Source: Roseivirga pacifica
GTDB lineage: Bacteria > Bacteroidota > Bacteroidia > Cytophagales > Cyclobacteriaceae
Direction: 5' to 3'
Length of the DNA stretch: 64,000 nucleotides
Assembly: GCF_900111145.1 (NCBI RefSeq)
Contig: NZ_FOIR01000001.1
Span: 751,501-815,500, forward strand
This document shows positions 43,622 through 51,353 of the stretch, piece after piece. Below the pieces are notes generated by a model, which saw only the letters and a list, made by a program, of their open reading frames with translations, did no database searches and was not told the DNA's origin. Position 1 is the first letter of the stretch. Every line of letters begins with the position of its first letter. The translations under genes and the position numbers were made by a program.

Positions 43622-43651
43622 ATTTATTCATTTAGTATTAAATGAATAAAT
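43622..43651. promoter_or_regulatory. 13-bp perfect inverted repeat before the SLBB gene
   Basis: ATTTATTCATTTA (43622-43634) and its exact complement (43639-43651) are separated by 4 nt. No T run follows, and it lies 48 bp upstream of the SLBB gene ATG, so an operator is as likely as a weak terminator. Confidence 0.5.
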
Positions 43652-43698
43652 TATTATCTTCAAGCGCCAACTAACTCTTCCTTAACCGGAGCAGACAC

Positions 43699-46365
43699 AT
43701 GTTTTTTAATGCACGTCACAAAAAATTGCTTGTAGCAATAACGCTATTCGTATCTCCATTTGTATACGGTCAAACCGAAGCAGATGTAAAAAGAGAAATG
43801 GATAAAAGAGGCATTACAACCTATGAGCAAGTACAGGAAGAGCTTCGTAAACGAGGTATGACTGAAGCAGATGCCAGAAGGCAAGCTCGCTTGTATGGCT
43901 TGGATTACGATGCGTATGTGCAAAAGTACTTAGTTAAAGAAGAAGCAACAGATACCCCAAACTCGCTTCAGTCTCTCACCGTAGACACAACACAATATCT
44001 TCAAGAAATTCCTGATATAGCCGAGGAGGTAGCAGCTCCAGTAGAGGTAGCAGCCCCGAAAAGCGATGGTCTCAAATACTTTGGCTACGATTTATTCACT
44101 AATAATCCTTATGCAAATCAACAGGCGTTGGTCGGTAACATAGACCCAGGTTATCTAATTGGTCCAGGTGATGAATTGCGCGTTTATCTATGGGGTGAAG
44201 CAGAGTTTCAGTTTGAAGGAAAGGTAGACATTAATGGAAACCTTTTCATCCCAAATGTAGGCCAAGTATTCGTATCGGGTACTACTTACGAAAACCTCAA
44301 CCTGAGAATGAAGCAGTACCTGTCGCGCTTTTATTCAGGCTTGAACAAAACGCCACCAAAAATCTTTTTAGATGTTTCTTTAACCAAACTGCGCCCGATT
44401 AGAATAGTGGTAATGGGTGAATCTAAAAACCCAGGTTCTCAAATGATCAACGCATTTGCCACTACACTAAATTCGCTTTATGCCTCTGGTGGAGTAAAAA
44501 CAAGTGGTAGCCTTCGTGAAATCAAGGTGTTCAGAAATAATAAGATCATTTCTACCATCGATTTGTATGATTACATAATCAAAGGATCAGTTTCTGAGGA
44601 TTTGAGATTAATGAATAATGATGTTGTGTTTATTCCTACAAGGATGAACATTATTTCAATTTCAGGGGAGGTGAACACGCCAGGAATATTTGAACTAAAG
44701 GCTAATGAAGGTTTAACCGATTTGATTGGTTTTGCAGGCGGACTTAAACCAACGGCATACAAGCAAACCGTAACAGTAAAACGCATTCGCTCAGTCAATT
44801 CAATCACTAGCCCTTCTGCATTCGATAGAGAAATTATCACCTTGAACTACAATGAGTTACTCGAAAACGGCACTAATTTTAAGCTACAAGATGGCGATGA
44901 AATAGACTTCGGTAGAGTACTTGATAAAATTGATAACATGGTAACCATTGCCGGTTCGGTTTTCCGACCTGGTGATTATCAACTAGAGCAGGTGCCAACA
45001 GTTGGTCAACTCTTAACCAAAACGGGTGGCCTCCGCCCTAGAACTTACCTTGACAAAATTGACCTTTATCGAAGAGATAGAAATGGCGATTTGAAATTTC
45101 AATCGCTTTCATTAGTTGATATAATGAACAACCCAAGTTCTGACGATAATATTCGTTTACAGCCAGATGATTCTTTGAAAGTATATAGTTTGGATGAATT
45201 GAAAACAGAAGATTTGGTGACCATTGAAGGTTTTCTTTCAGAGCCTAAAAGCATTCTCTGGAGAGAAAACTTATCCCTTTACGATCTCATTTTCATGTCG
45301 GCAAATGTAGAAGATCTTGAATATCAGAACAGAATCTTGACGAGTCGTGCGGATCTTTTGCGGTATGAAGCTGGAGAAACCGAGTACAAAGTGATTCCTT
45401 TCAATTTGGATGAGGTTTTGGATAAAAAGTTTAATGCACTTTTAAGACCTCGAGACAAAGTGATTTTGTATAGCAGAGAAATTAACGAATTGCTCGATAC
45501 TTATGTGACCATTCGAGGTGCCGTGAAAAACCCAGGCCGATATGTGCTGAATGATAGTATGAGCATTGAAGACGTTATTCTTCAGGCTGGTGGTTTCCTG
45601 CGTAAGTCGTTCAAAGATTCAGTTACCATATCTCGCGAGAATTTTGATTTCACAGGGAACAAAATTGCTCACACTACGCGCCTGAATACCGACATGAACT
45701 ATTTGTTGGGTTACGAAGCAAAGTCTGAATCAACCTTTTTACTTCAGCATAACGACTTTATTTCGGTAGACTATATACCGGGTTCTTCGGAACAGCGCGA
45801 GGTAGTTTTGGTAGGAGAGGTTAAATATCCAGGAACGTATTTTCTGGAAAGTAAAGGAGAGAAGCTTTCTGATATAATCGAACGAGCGGGCGGTCTATCT
45901 CCCAACGTTTATGTGCCAGGTGGCAGGTTTTACAGAAACAACCAACAGCTGGCTTTCCCTTTTGAAGAACTACTACTGTCAAATAATGACAAAGCTGATA
46001 TTATTCTTCAACCAAATGATAGCATTTATTTCCCAGAGTCTACTTATACCGTAAAGGTTGAAGGTGAAGTTGCAAACCCTTCGCTTCAGAAGTTTGTTGA
46101 AAGCGTAAGAGTAAGATCGTATTTGAAAAACTCAGGCGGACGAACAAAGAACGGCAGACGCATTTACTTAACCCAACCAAATGGCTTTACCCGAAGGGTT
46201 AAGTGGCTTCAGAACCCTGTGGTTTTAGACGGTGCCGTAGTTACCGTTGCAGCAAAACCAGTGAAAGAGAGACCTAATAATGGTGAGTTCCTAAAAGACT
46301 TCGGAACTATTATGGCTATCATCAGCTCCACCATGCTTTCTATTGCGGTTATCAAAGATTTATAA
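43699..46365 (+). CDS. Wza-like polysaccharide export protein with multiple SLBB domains
   Basis: An 888-residue outer-membrane-associated protein with a signal peptide (ending VYGQ, about residue 25). A Poly_export domain (GYLIGPGDELRVYLWGEAEF region, about residues 150-235) is followed by at least five SLBB-type beta-grasp modules (for example ISISGEVNTPGIFEL, VTIAGSVFRPGDYQL, VTIRGAVKNPGRYVL, VVLVGEVKYPGTYFL, VKVEGEVANPSLQ). A C-terminal hydrophobic helix lies at about 870-888. It should form the outer-membrane channel for capsule or exopolysaccharide. It is much longer than E. coli Wza (about 380), a Bacteroidota feature. No Wzc-type kinase gene follows. Confidence 0.9.
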   Translation: MFFNARHKKLLVAITLFVSPFVYGQTEADVKREMDKRGITTYEQVQEELRKRGMTEADARRQARLYGLDYDAYVQKYLVKEEATDTPNSLQSLTVDTTQYLQEIPDIAEEVAAPVEVAAPKSDGLKYFGYDLFTNNPYANQQALVGNIDPGYLIGPGDELRVYLWGEAEFQFEGKVDINGNLFIPNVGQVFVSGTTYENLNLRMKQYLSRFYSGLNKTPPKIFLDVSLTKLRPIRIVVMGESKNPGSQMINAFATTLNSLYASGGVKTSGSLREIKVFRNNKIISTIDLYDYIIKGSVSEDLRLMNNDVVFIPTRMNIISISGEVNTPGIFELKANEGLTDLIGFAGGLKPTAYKQTVTVKRIRSVNSITSPSAFDREIITLNYNELLENGTNFKLQDGDEIDFGRVLDKIDNMVTIAGSVFRPGDYQLEQVPTVGQLLTKTGGLRPRTYLDKIDLYRRDRNGDLKFQSLSLVDIMNNPSSDDNIRLQPDDSLKVYSLDELKTEDLVTIEGFLSEPKSILWRENLSLYDLIFMSANVEDLEYQNRILTSRADLLRYEAGETEYKVIPFNLDEVLDKKFNALLRPRDKVILYSREINELLDTYVTIRGAVKNPGRYVLNDSMSIEDVILQAGGFLRKSFKDSVTISRENFDFTGNKIAHTTRLNTDMNYLLGYEAKSESTFLLQHNDFISVDYIPGSSEQREVVLVGEVKYPGTYFLESKGEKLSDIIERAGGLSPNVYVPGGRFYRNNQQLAFPFEELLLSNNDKADIILQPNDSIYFPESTYTVKVEGEVANPSLQKFVESVRVRSYLKNSGGRTKNGRRIYLTQPNGFTRRVKWLQNPVVLDGAVVTVAAKPVKERPNNGEFLKDFGTIMAIISSTMLSIAVIKDL

Positions 46366-46417
46366 GCATAGTTAGTATTACCCAAAAATCAATTCTCAGA
46401 TTCTTCTGAAAAAATAG

Positions 46418-46429
46418 TATGCATGCATA
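46418..46429. promoter_or_regulatory. Candidate MarR operator (TATGCATGCATA)
   Basis: A perfect 12-bp palindrome lies 39 bp upstream of the marR-type gene that heads the beta-oxidation operon. TAACTTCG at 46442-46449 just after it resembles a -7 promoter element, so a repressor bound at the palindrome would cover the promoter. Confidence 0.45.
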
Positions 46430-46467
46430 ACAAATTTTTTCTAACTTCGTAAGGCTCATAAGAGAAT

Positions 46468-46905
46468 ATGAAGAGAGAAGAAACAGTAGATCACCATATA
46501 AAAACTTGCTGGCACGCCATTTACAGAATGTACAATCAAGAGGCCGCCAAGCACGACAGCACAACATCACAAGCATTTGTGGTATTGAACATCGATCCGG
46601 TTAATGGCACACCAGCAACTAAAATTGCTCCATTGATGGGATTAGAATCTAGAAGCCTAACCAGAATGCTCAAAAGCATGGAAGAGATGGGCGTGATCTA
46701 CAAACAAAAGGATCCGACAGACGGTCGTTCTGTAAGAATATTCCTTACCGATTTAGGAAAGGAAAAACGTCAGGTTTCTAAACAAACCGTCATTCTTTTT
46801 AATGAAGCCGTTAAGCAAACGATTGCTCCAGATAAACTGGAAGCATTCTTCGAAGTAATAGTTAAGATAAATCAGTTAATAGAATCAAATCCATATTCTA
46901 AATGA
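46468..46905 (+). CDS. MarR family transcriptional regulator of the beta-oxidation operon
   Basis: A 145-residue winged-helix regulator. The recognition segment is ATKIAPLMGLESRSLTRMLKSMEEMGVIYK (only key residues: LESRSLTRML), with the wing KDPTDGRSVRIFLTD, a classic MarR DxRxxR pattern. The stop overlaps the fadN start (ATGA), so it is co-expressed with the operon it probably controls; acyl-CoA is a plausible effector. A palindromic operator candidate lies upstream. Confidence 0.9.
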   Translation: MKREETVDHHIKTCWHAIYRMYNQEAAKHDSTTSQAFVVLNIDPVNGTPATKIAPLMGLESRSLTRMLKSMEEMGVIYKQKDPTDGRSVRIFLTDLGKEKRQVSKQTVILFNEAVKQTIAPDKLEAFFEVIVKINQLIESNPYSK

Positions 46906-49286
46906 ACCGCAAGATTAAGAAAGTAGCAGTATTGGGTTCTGGAGTTATGGGCTCGCGAATAGCCTGTCACTTTGCCAATATTGGTGTGGAAGTGCTCTTG
47001 CTCGACATTGTGCCGAGAGACCTTCCTGATGATCAAAAATCTAAGCCAGCTGCACGCAATAAAATTGTGAACGATGCACTGGCTTTTGCATTGAAATCTA
47101 AACCATCTCCAATCTATGACCAGAAGTTTGCTTCGCTTATTAGCACCGGCAACTTTGAAGACGACATGCCTAAAATTAAGGATGTCGACTGGATTATTGA
47201 GGTGGTAGTCGAACGATTGGACATTAAGAAAATCGTTTTTGAACAGGTTGAAAAGTATAGAAAGCCTGGAACACTTATTACATCAAATACCTCGGGTATT
47301 CCTATGCACATGATGTGCGAGGGCAGAAGTGAAGATTTCCAGAAGCATTTCTGTGGAACTCACTTCTTTAATCCGCCAAGGTACTTGAGATTATTGGAAA
47401 TCATTCCTGGCCCAAAAACCGATCAGGACATCATCGATTTCTTGATGCACTACGGAGATCTTTACTTGGGTAAGGAGACTGTATTGTGTAAAGACACCCC
47501 AGCGTTCATCGCCAACCGTATCGGAATTTACGCCATCATGTCGGCCATGCATACTATTGAAGACATGGGCTTAACTGTTGGTGAGGTTGATAGAATGACT
47601 GGTCCGCTAATTGGTCGTGCCAAGTCTGCCACCTTCCGAACCATGGATGTGGTTGGTTTGGATACTACGGTGAATGTAGCGAACAACTTGTATGCGGGCC
47701 TTCCAAACGATGAGTCGAAAGAGGCTTTCAAATTGCCTAACATTGTTAAGGAAGTTCATGAAAAGGGCTGGTTCGGTGATAAGTCTGGCCAAGGATACTT
47801 TAAAAAGACAAAAGACAAAGATGGGAAGAAAGAAATTCTTGAGCTCGACCTAAAAACCTTTGAGTATGGCCCAAGAACTAGAGCCAATTTCAAAGCGCTC
47901 GAAGCAGTTAAGGACGAAGAGGATCTCAAGAAGCGAATAGTTAAGTTGGTCAACTTTGATGATAAAGCTGGAGAGTTCTATCGCAGAACTTTCTTCGATA
48001 CCTTCAAATATGTTTCGTACAGAATTCCTGAAATCTCTGATGAGCTTTATCGAATAGACCAAGCCGTTTGTGCAGGTTTCGCATGGAAAATGGGACCTTT
48101 CGATACTTGGGATTTGCTTGGTACCAAAAAGGTAGTTGAGCAAATGGAAGGCATGGATATGAAGCCAGCCGACTGGGTTTACGAAATGCTCAATGCTGGA
48201 AACAGCTCGTTCTACAAAATTGAAAACGGCATTAAGAAATACTACGACATTCCTTCGAAGTCATACAAAACTATTCCGGGTACTGAAGACTTGGTGATTC
48301 TCGAAAATATTCGTGAGACCCATAAAGTTTGGGGCAATGCAGGGGCATCACTTTTCGATATCGGAGACGGTGTGCTTTGTCTGGAATTCCACACGAAAAT
48401 GAATGCCATTGGGCAGGAAATTATCGAGGGAATTGAAACGGCCATTGCTATGGCTGAGAAGGACTACAAAGGTCTGGTAATTGGAAATGAAGGCGATAAT
48501 TTCTCTGCTGGAGCCAACTTAGCAATGTTATTCATGTTTGCTGGCGATCAGGAATTCGATGAAGTAAACCTGATGGTTGCCCAATTCCAAAATACCATGA
48601 AGCGTGCGAAGTTCTCTTCTATTCCGGTAGTAGCTGCGCCTGCTGGCCTTACACTGGGCGGTGGTTGTGAACTTTCATTGCATTGTGATGCTATTCAAGC
48701 CCATGCCGAAACATACATCGGTTTAGTAGAAGTTGGTGTTGGTCTAATTCCTGGTGGAGGCGGAACCAAAGAACTTACCCTTCGCGTAGCAGATTCTCTA
48801 ACGGCAGGTGATCCTGAGTTGAACAGGTTACAGGAAGCCTTTATGAACATAGCGACTGCAAAAGTGGCTACTTCTGCAGAGGAGGCGAGAGCAATGAGCA
48901 TTCTTCGTCCGCAAGATGGCGTGACTTTAAACAGAGCTCGTTTACTTACGGATGCAAAAGCCAAAGTGCTAGAACTGCATGAAGCTGGTTATACACAGCC
49001 AGTGGAAAGAACGGATATCAAGGTTCATGGCCAGGTTGGTTTGGCAAATTTCCATGCCGGAATTAACGGTATGTTACTCGGAAACTACATTTCCGAGCAC
49101 GATGCGAAGATTGCTAAGAAACTAGCGTGGATCATGTGTGGTGGAGACCTCACTGCTCCGCAAGAAGTATCGGAACAATATCTACTTGATTTGGAGCGAC
49201 AAATGTTTGTCGAATTAACGGCTGAGCCAAAGACGCTTGAGCGTATTCACTCAATTCTCTTTAAGGGTAAACCACTTCGTAACTAG
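46902..49286 (+). CDS. fadN: 3-hydroxyacyl-CoA dehydrogenase/enoyl-CoA hydratase (FadN-type)
   Basis: A 794-residue bifunctional beta-oxidation enzyme. The N-terminal half is the NAD-dependent 3-hydroxyacyl-CoA dehydrogenase (VLGSGVMGSRIACHFANIGV, HFFNPPRYLRLLEI with catalytic His). The C-terminal third is the enoyl-CoA hydratase/crotonase domain (AGLTLGGGCELSLHCDAI, GLVEVGVGLIPGGGG with catalytic Glu). This domain order (dehydrogenase first) is that of Bacillus FadN, not of E. coli FadB. It overlaps the MarR gene and is followed by a four-helix-bundle gene, then fadA and fadE. Confidence 0.94.
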   Translation: MNRKIKKVAVLGSGVMGSRIACHFANIGVEVLLLDIVPRDLPDDQKSKPAARNKIVNDALAFALKSKPSPIYDQKFASLISTGNFEDDMPKIKDVDWIIEVVVERLDIKKIVFEQVEKYRKPGTLITSNTSGIPMHMMCEGRSEDFQKHFCGTHFFNPPRYLRLLEIIPGPKTDQDIIDFLMHYGDLYLGKETVLCKDTPAFIANRIGIYAIMSAMHTIEDMGLTVGEVDRMTGPLIGRAKSATFRTMDVVGLDTTVNVANNLYAGLPNDESKEAFKLPNIVKEVHEKGWFGDKSGQGYFKKTKDKDGKKEILELDLKTFEYGPRTRANFKALEAVKDEEDLKKRIVKLVNFDDKAGEFYRRTFFDTFKYVSYRIPEISDELYRIDQAVCAGFAWKMGPFDTWDLLGTKKVVEQMEGMDMKPADWVYEMLNAGNSSFYKIENGIKKYYDIPSKSYKTIPGTEDLVILENIRETHKVWGNAGASLFDIGDGVLCLEFHTKMNAIGQEIIEGIETAIAMAEKDYKGLVIGNEGDNFSAGANLAMLFMFAGDQEFDEVNLMVAQFQNTMKRAKFSSIPVVAAPAGLTLGGGCELSLHCDAIQAHAETYIGLVEVGVGLIPGGGGTKELTLRVADSLTAGDPELNRLQEAFMNIATAKVATSAEEARAMSILRPQDGVTLNRARLLTDAKAKVLELHEAGYTQPVERTDIKVHGQVGLANFHAGINGMLLGNYISEHDAKIAKKLAWIMCGGDLTAPQEVSEQYLLDLERQMFVELTAEPKTLERIHSILFKGKPLRN

Positions 49287-49289
49287 ATA

Positions 49290-49721
49290 TTAGACTTGAG
49301 AATTCAGACATCAGATTTCAGATAGAGCGCAATGCATAATTTTAAGGAACTAAAGGTATGGCAGAGAACAAGAGTACTTGTAAAGCAAGTCTACTTGTTG
49401 ACCCCTGAGCTGCCTAATTCTGAGAAATACAACTTGCGATCTCAAATGGAATCTAGTGCTGTTTCAATTATGTCTACAATAGCGGAAGGTTCTGGTAGAG
49501 GATCAGATATTGATTTTGCCAGATTTCTGGATATGTCATTAGGTTCAGCGCATGAGCTTGAAAGTCAACTGATAGTTTCATGCGATTTGGGCTATTTTTC
49601 TGAAGATACTTTAGACCAATTCACTTCTGAATTATCTGAGATAGAAAGAATGATTGTTGCATTAATAAAAAAACTAAGAAACAACTAGTCTGACATCTAA
49701 TGTCTGACATCTAAAATCTAA
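49290..49721. mobile_element. IVS-like element 1: four-helix-bundle gene with inverted-repeat arms
   Basis: The left arm (49290-49322) and right arm (49689-49721) are inverted repeats matching at 27 of 33 positions without gaps. They frame the four-helix-bundle gene at 49332-49688 and fill almost the whole gap between fadN and fadA. The right arm also contains a tandem 12-mer (TCTGACATCTAA, twice). The layout equals that of 23S rRNA intervening sequences, which have a terminal stem and encode the same protein family. Confidence 0.6.
49332..49688 (+). CDS. Four-helix-bundle protein (S23/IVS family), copy 1
   Basis: A 118-residue protein of the PF05635 family, which was first seen as the ORF inside 23S rRNA intervening sequences and is related to the Avd accessory protein of diversity-generating retroelements. 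Signature segments: the start HNFKELKVWQRTR, SSAVSIMSTIAEGSGRG (the IAEG-GR motif) and LGSAHELESQL. It forms a basic pentameric helical bundle in known structures; its role is unknown. It lies in the fadN-fadA gap, framed by inverted repeats, and shares roughly 40 percent identity by eye with copy 2. Confidence 0.9.
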   Translation: MHNFKELKVWQRTRVLVKQVYLLTPELPNSEKYNLRSQMESSAVSIMSTIAEGSGRGSDIDFARFLDMSLGSAHELESQLIVSCDLGYFSEDTLDQFTSELSEIERMIVALIKKLRNN

Positions 49722-49725
49722 ATAT

Positions 49726-50901
49726 ATGGATGCTTATATAGTTGCAGGATATAGAACAGCAGTAGGTCGAGGTAAGCGTAGCGTTTTGAAAAGCGTGCGC
49801 CCCGATGATATGGCTGCTGACGTAATAAAACATTTGGTCTCTAAAGTTGATGGATTCGATCCGACAAGAGTAGACGACCTGATTGTAGGAAATGCCGTTC
49901 CCGAAGCGGAGCAAGGCATGCAAATGGGGCGAATGATCTCTTTGCTTTCATTGCCAATCGGAGTTCCGGGAATGATCGTCAACCGCTACTGTGGTTCAGG
50001 TTTAGAAGCCATTGCTTTGGCCTCTTCCAGAATTCATGCGGGTACTGCAGATTGCATTATTGCTGGTGGAACAGAATCAATGAGCATGGTGCCGGTAATG
50101 GGTTATAAAACGGCTTTGAACTACAAACTAGCCACAGAGCACAGCGATTACTATTTGAGCATGGGTCTAACGGCTGAGCAAGTAGCTAAAGAATTCAACA
50201 TCACTAGAGACGAAGCCGATCAGTTTGCTTTAGAGTCGCACCAAAAAGCGATTAAAGCACAAGAGGCTGGCCTTTTCGATGATGAAATTGTGCCGATTAA
50301 CGTGATTGAAAAGTTTGTAGATGCTTCAGGCAAAATGGCTGAGAAATCTTACACGGTCGATAAAGACGAAGGCCCAAGAGCAGATACATCTTTAGATGTA
50401 TTGTCTGGTCTTCGACCAGTGTTTGCCCAAGGAGGACAAGTAACCGCGGGTAACTCTTCTCCAGTTTCTGATGGTGCCTCATTTGTAATGGTGATGTCAG
50501 AAAGAATGGTGAAGGAGCTAAACCTTGAGCCAATTGCCAGGATGGTGACTTATACTGCCATGGGTGTTCACCCAAGAATTATGGGTATTGGCCCAGTGGA
50601 GGCAGTGCCGAAAGCATTGAAGCAGGCAGGTTTGAAACAGTCAGACTTAGACTTGATCGAATTGAACGAAGCTTTCGCAGCGCAGTCATTAGCTGTTATC
50701 AAAGAACTTGACTTCGACAGAAGTAAACTGAATGTAAATGGTGGAGCTATTGCTTTGGGTCACCCGCTAGGTTGCTCAGGTGCCAAGCTTTCGGTTCAGC
50801 TCTTCAACGAAATGCGAAGACGTAAATCCAAGTACGGCATGGTAACCGCCTGCGTTGGTGGTGGCCAAGGAGTTGCTGGTATCTACGAATTTTTAAACTA
50901 G
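49726..50901 (+). CDS. fadA: Acetyl-CoA C-acyltransferase (thiolase, FadA-type)
   Basis: A 391-residue thiolase performing the last step of beta-oxidation. Catalytic Cys in NRYCGSGLEA (about residue 89), His in ALGHPLGCSGA (about 345) and second Cys in TACVGGGQG (about 375). Length is normal. It follows the first IVS-like element by 4 nt after the right arm and precedes the second one. With fadN and fadE it forms the complete cycle in the Bacillus-type order. Confidence 0.94.
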   Translation: MDAYIVAGYRTAVGRGKRSVLKSVRPDDMAADVIKHLVSKVDGFDPTRVDDLIVGNAVPEAEQGMQMGRMISLLSLPIGVPGMIVNRYCGSGLEAIALASSRIHAGTADCIIAGGTESMSMVPVMGYKTALNYKLATEHSDYYLSMGLTAEQVAKEFNITRDEADQFALESHQKAIKAQEAGLFDDEIVPINVIEKFVDASGKMAEKSYTVDKDEGPRADTSLDVLSGLRPVFAQGGQVTAGNSSPVSDGASFVMVMSERMVKELNLEPIARMVTYTAMGVHPRIMGIGPVEAVPKALKQAGLKQSDLDLIELNEAFAAQSLAVIKELDFDRSKLNVNGGAIALGHPLGCSGAKLSVQLFNEMRRRKSKYGMVTACVGGGQGVAGIYEFLN

Positions 50902-50904
50902 TAA

Positions 50905-51339
50905 CTAGTACTGGGTAGCTGGTATTGAGACTAGTTCCGATAAACAATAAAACTATGCACAATTACAGAGAATTAAAGGTTTGGCAACAGTCGGTAGACT
51001 TCGCAGTTGAAGTTTACAAACAGACAAAATCCTTGCCTCCAGAGGAAAAATATGGTCTTACTTCCCAGATAAGAAGAAGTGCCGTTTCGGTCGCTTCTAA
51101 CATTGCTGAAGGAGCCGGGCGAAATACTAATGGTGAGTTCAATCAATTTCTCGGGATAGCTTATGGCTCATCTTGTGAACTAGATACCCAACTCATTATC
51201 GCCAACAAATTGAATTTTATAAATGATCAAACATTTGAGGAATTGGAAACAGGTTATCTCGGCTTGCAGCGAATGATTTATAGTTTGAAGAAGTCTATTC
51301 GCTGATGATAACTGTCTCAATACTCAATACTACGTACTA
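50905..51339. mobile_element. IVS-like element 2: four-helix-bundle gene with inverted-repeat arms
   Basis: Arms flank the second four-helix-bundle gene in the fadA-fadE gap. GTATTGAGAC (50922-50931) is the exact complement of GTCTCAATAC (51314-51323), and TAGTAC (50906-50911) of GTACTA (51334-51339), with equal 10-nt spacing between the two matching blocks on each side (19 of 26 positions match overall). Arm sequences differ from those of element 1. Confidence 0.5.
50955..51305 (+). CDS. Four-helix-bundle protein (S23/IVS family), copy 2
   Basis: A 116-residue PF05635-type protein. It has the family start HNYRELKVWQQSV, the motif SNIAEGAGRN and the segment YGSSCELDTQLI. ATG 50955 gives the same MHN start as copy 1; a 10-residue extension upstream has no counterpart there. 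It sits between fadA and fadE and is framed by its own inverted repeats. The two copies have diverged clearly, so this is not a recent local duplication. Confidence 0.9.
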   Translation: MHNYRELKVWQQSVDFAVEVYKQTKSLPPEEKYGLTSQIRRSAVSVASNIAEGAGRNTNGEFNQFLGIAYGSSCELDTQLIIANKLNFINDQTFEELETGYLGLQRMIYSLKKSIR

Positions 51340-51353
51340 AAATACTTACAAAA

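Noticed and set aside
49332-51305. Four-helix-bundle genes as Avd accessory proteins of a diversity-generating retroelement
   Set aside because: No reverse transcriptase, template repeat or variable repeat is visible in the window.
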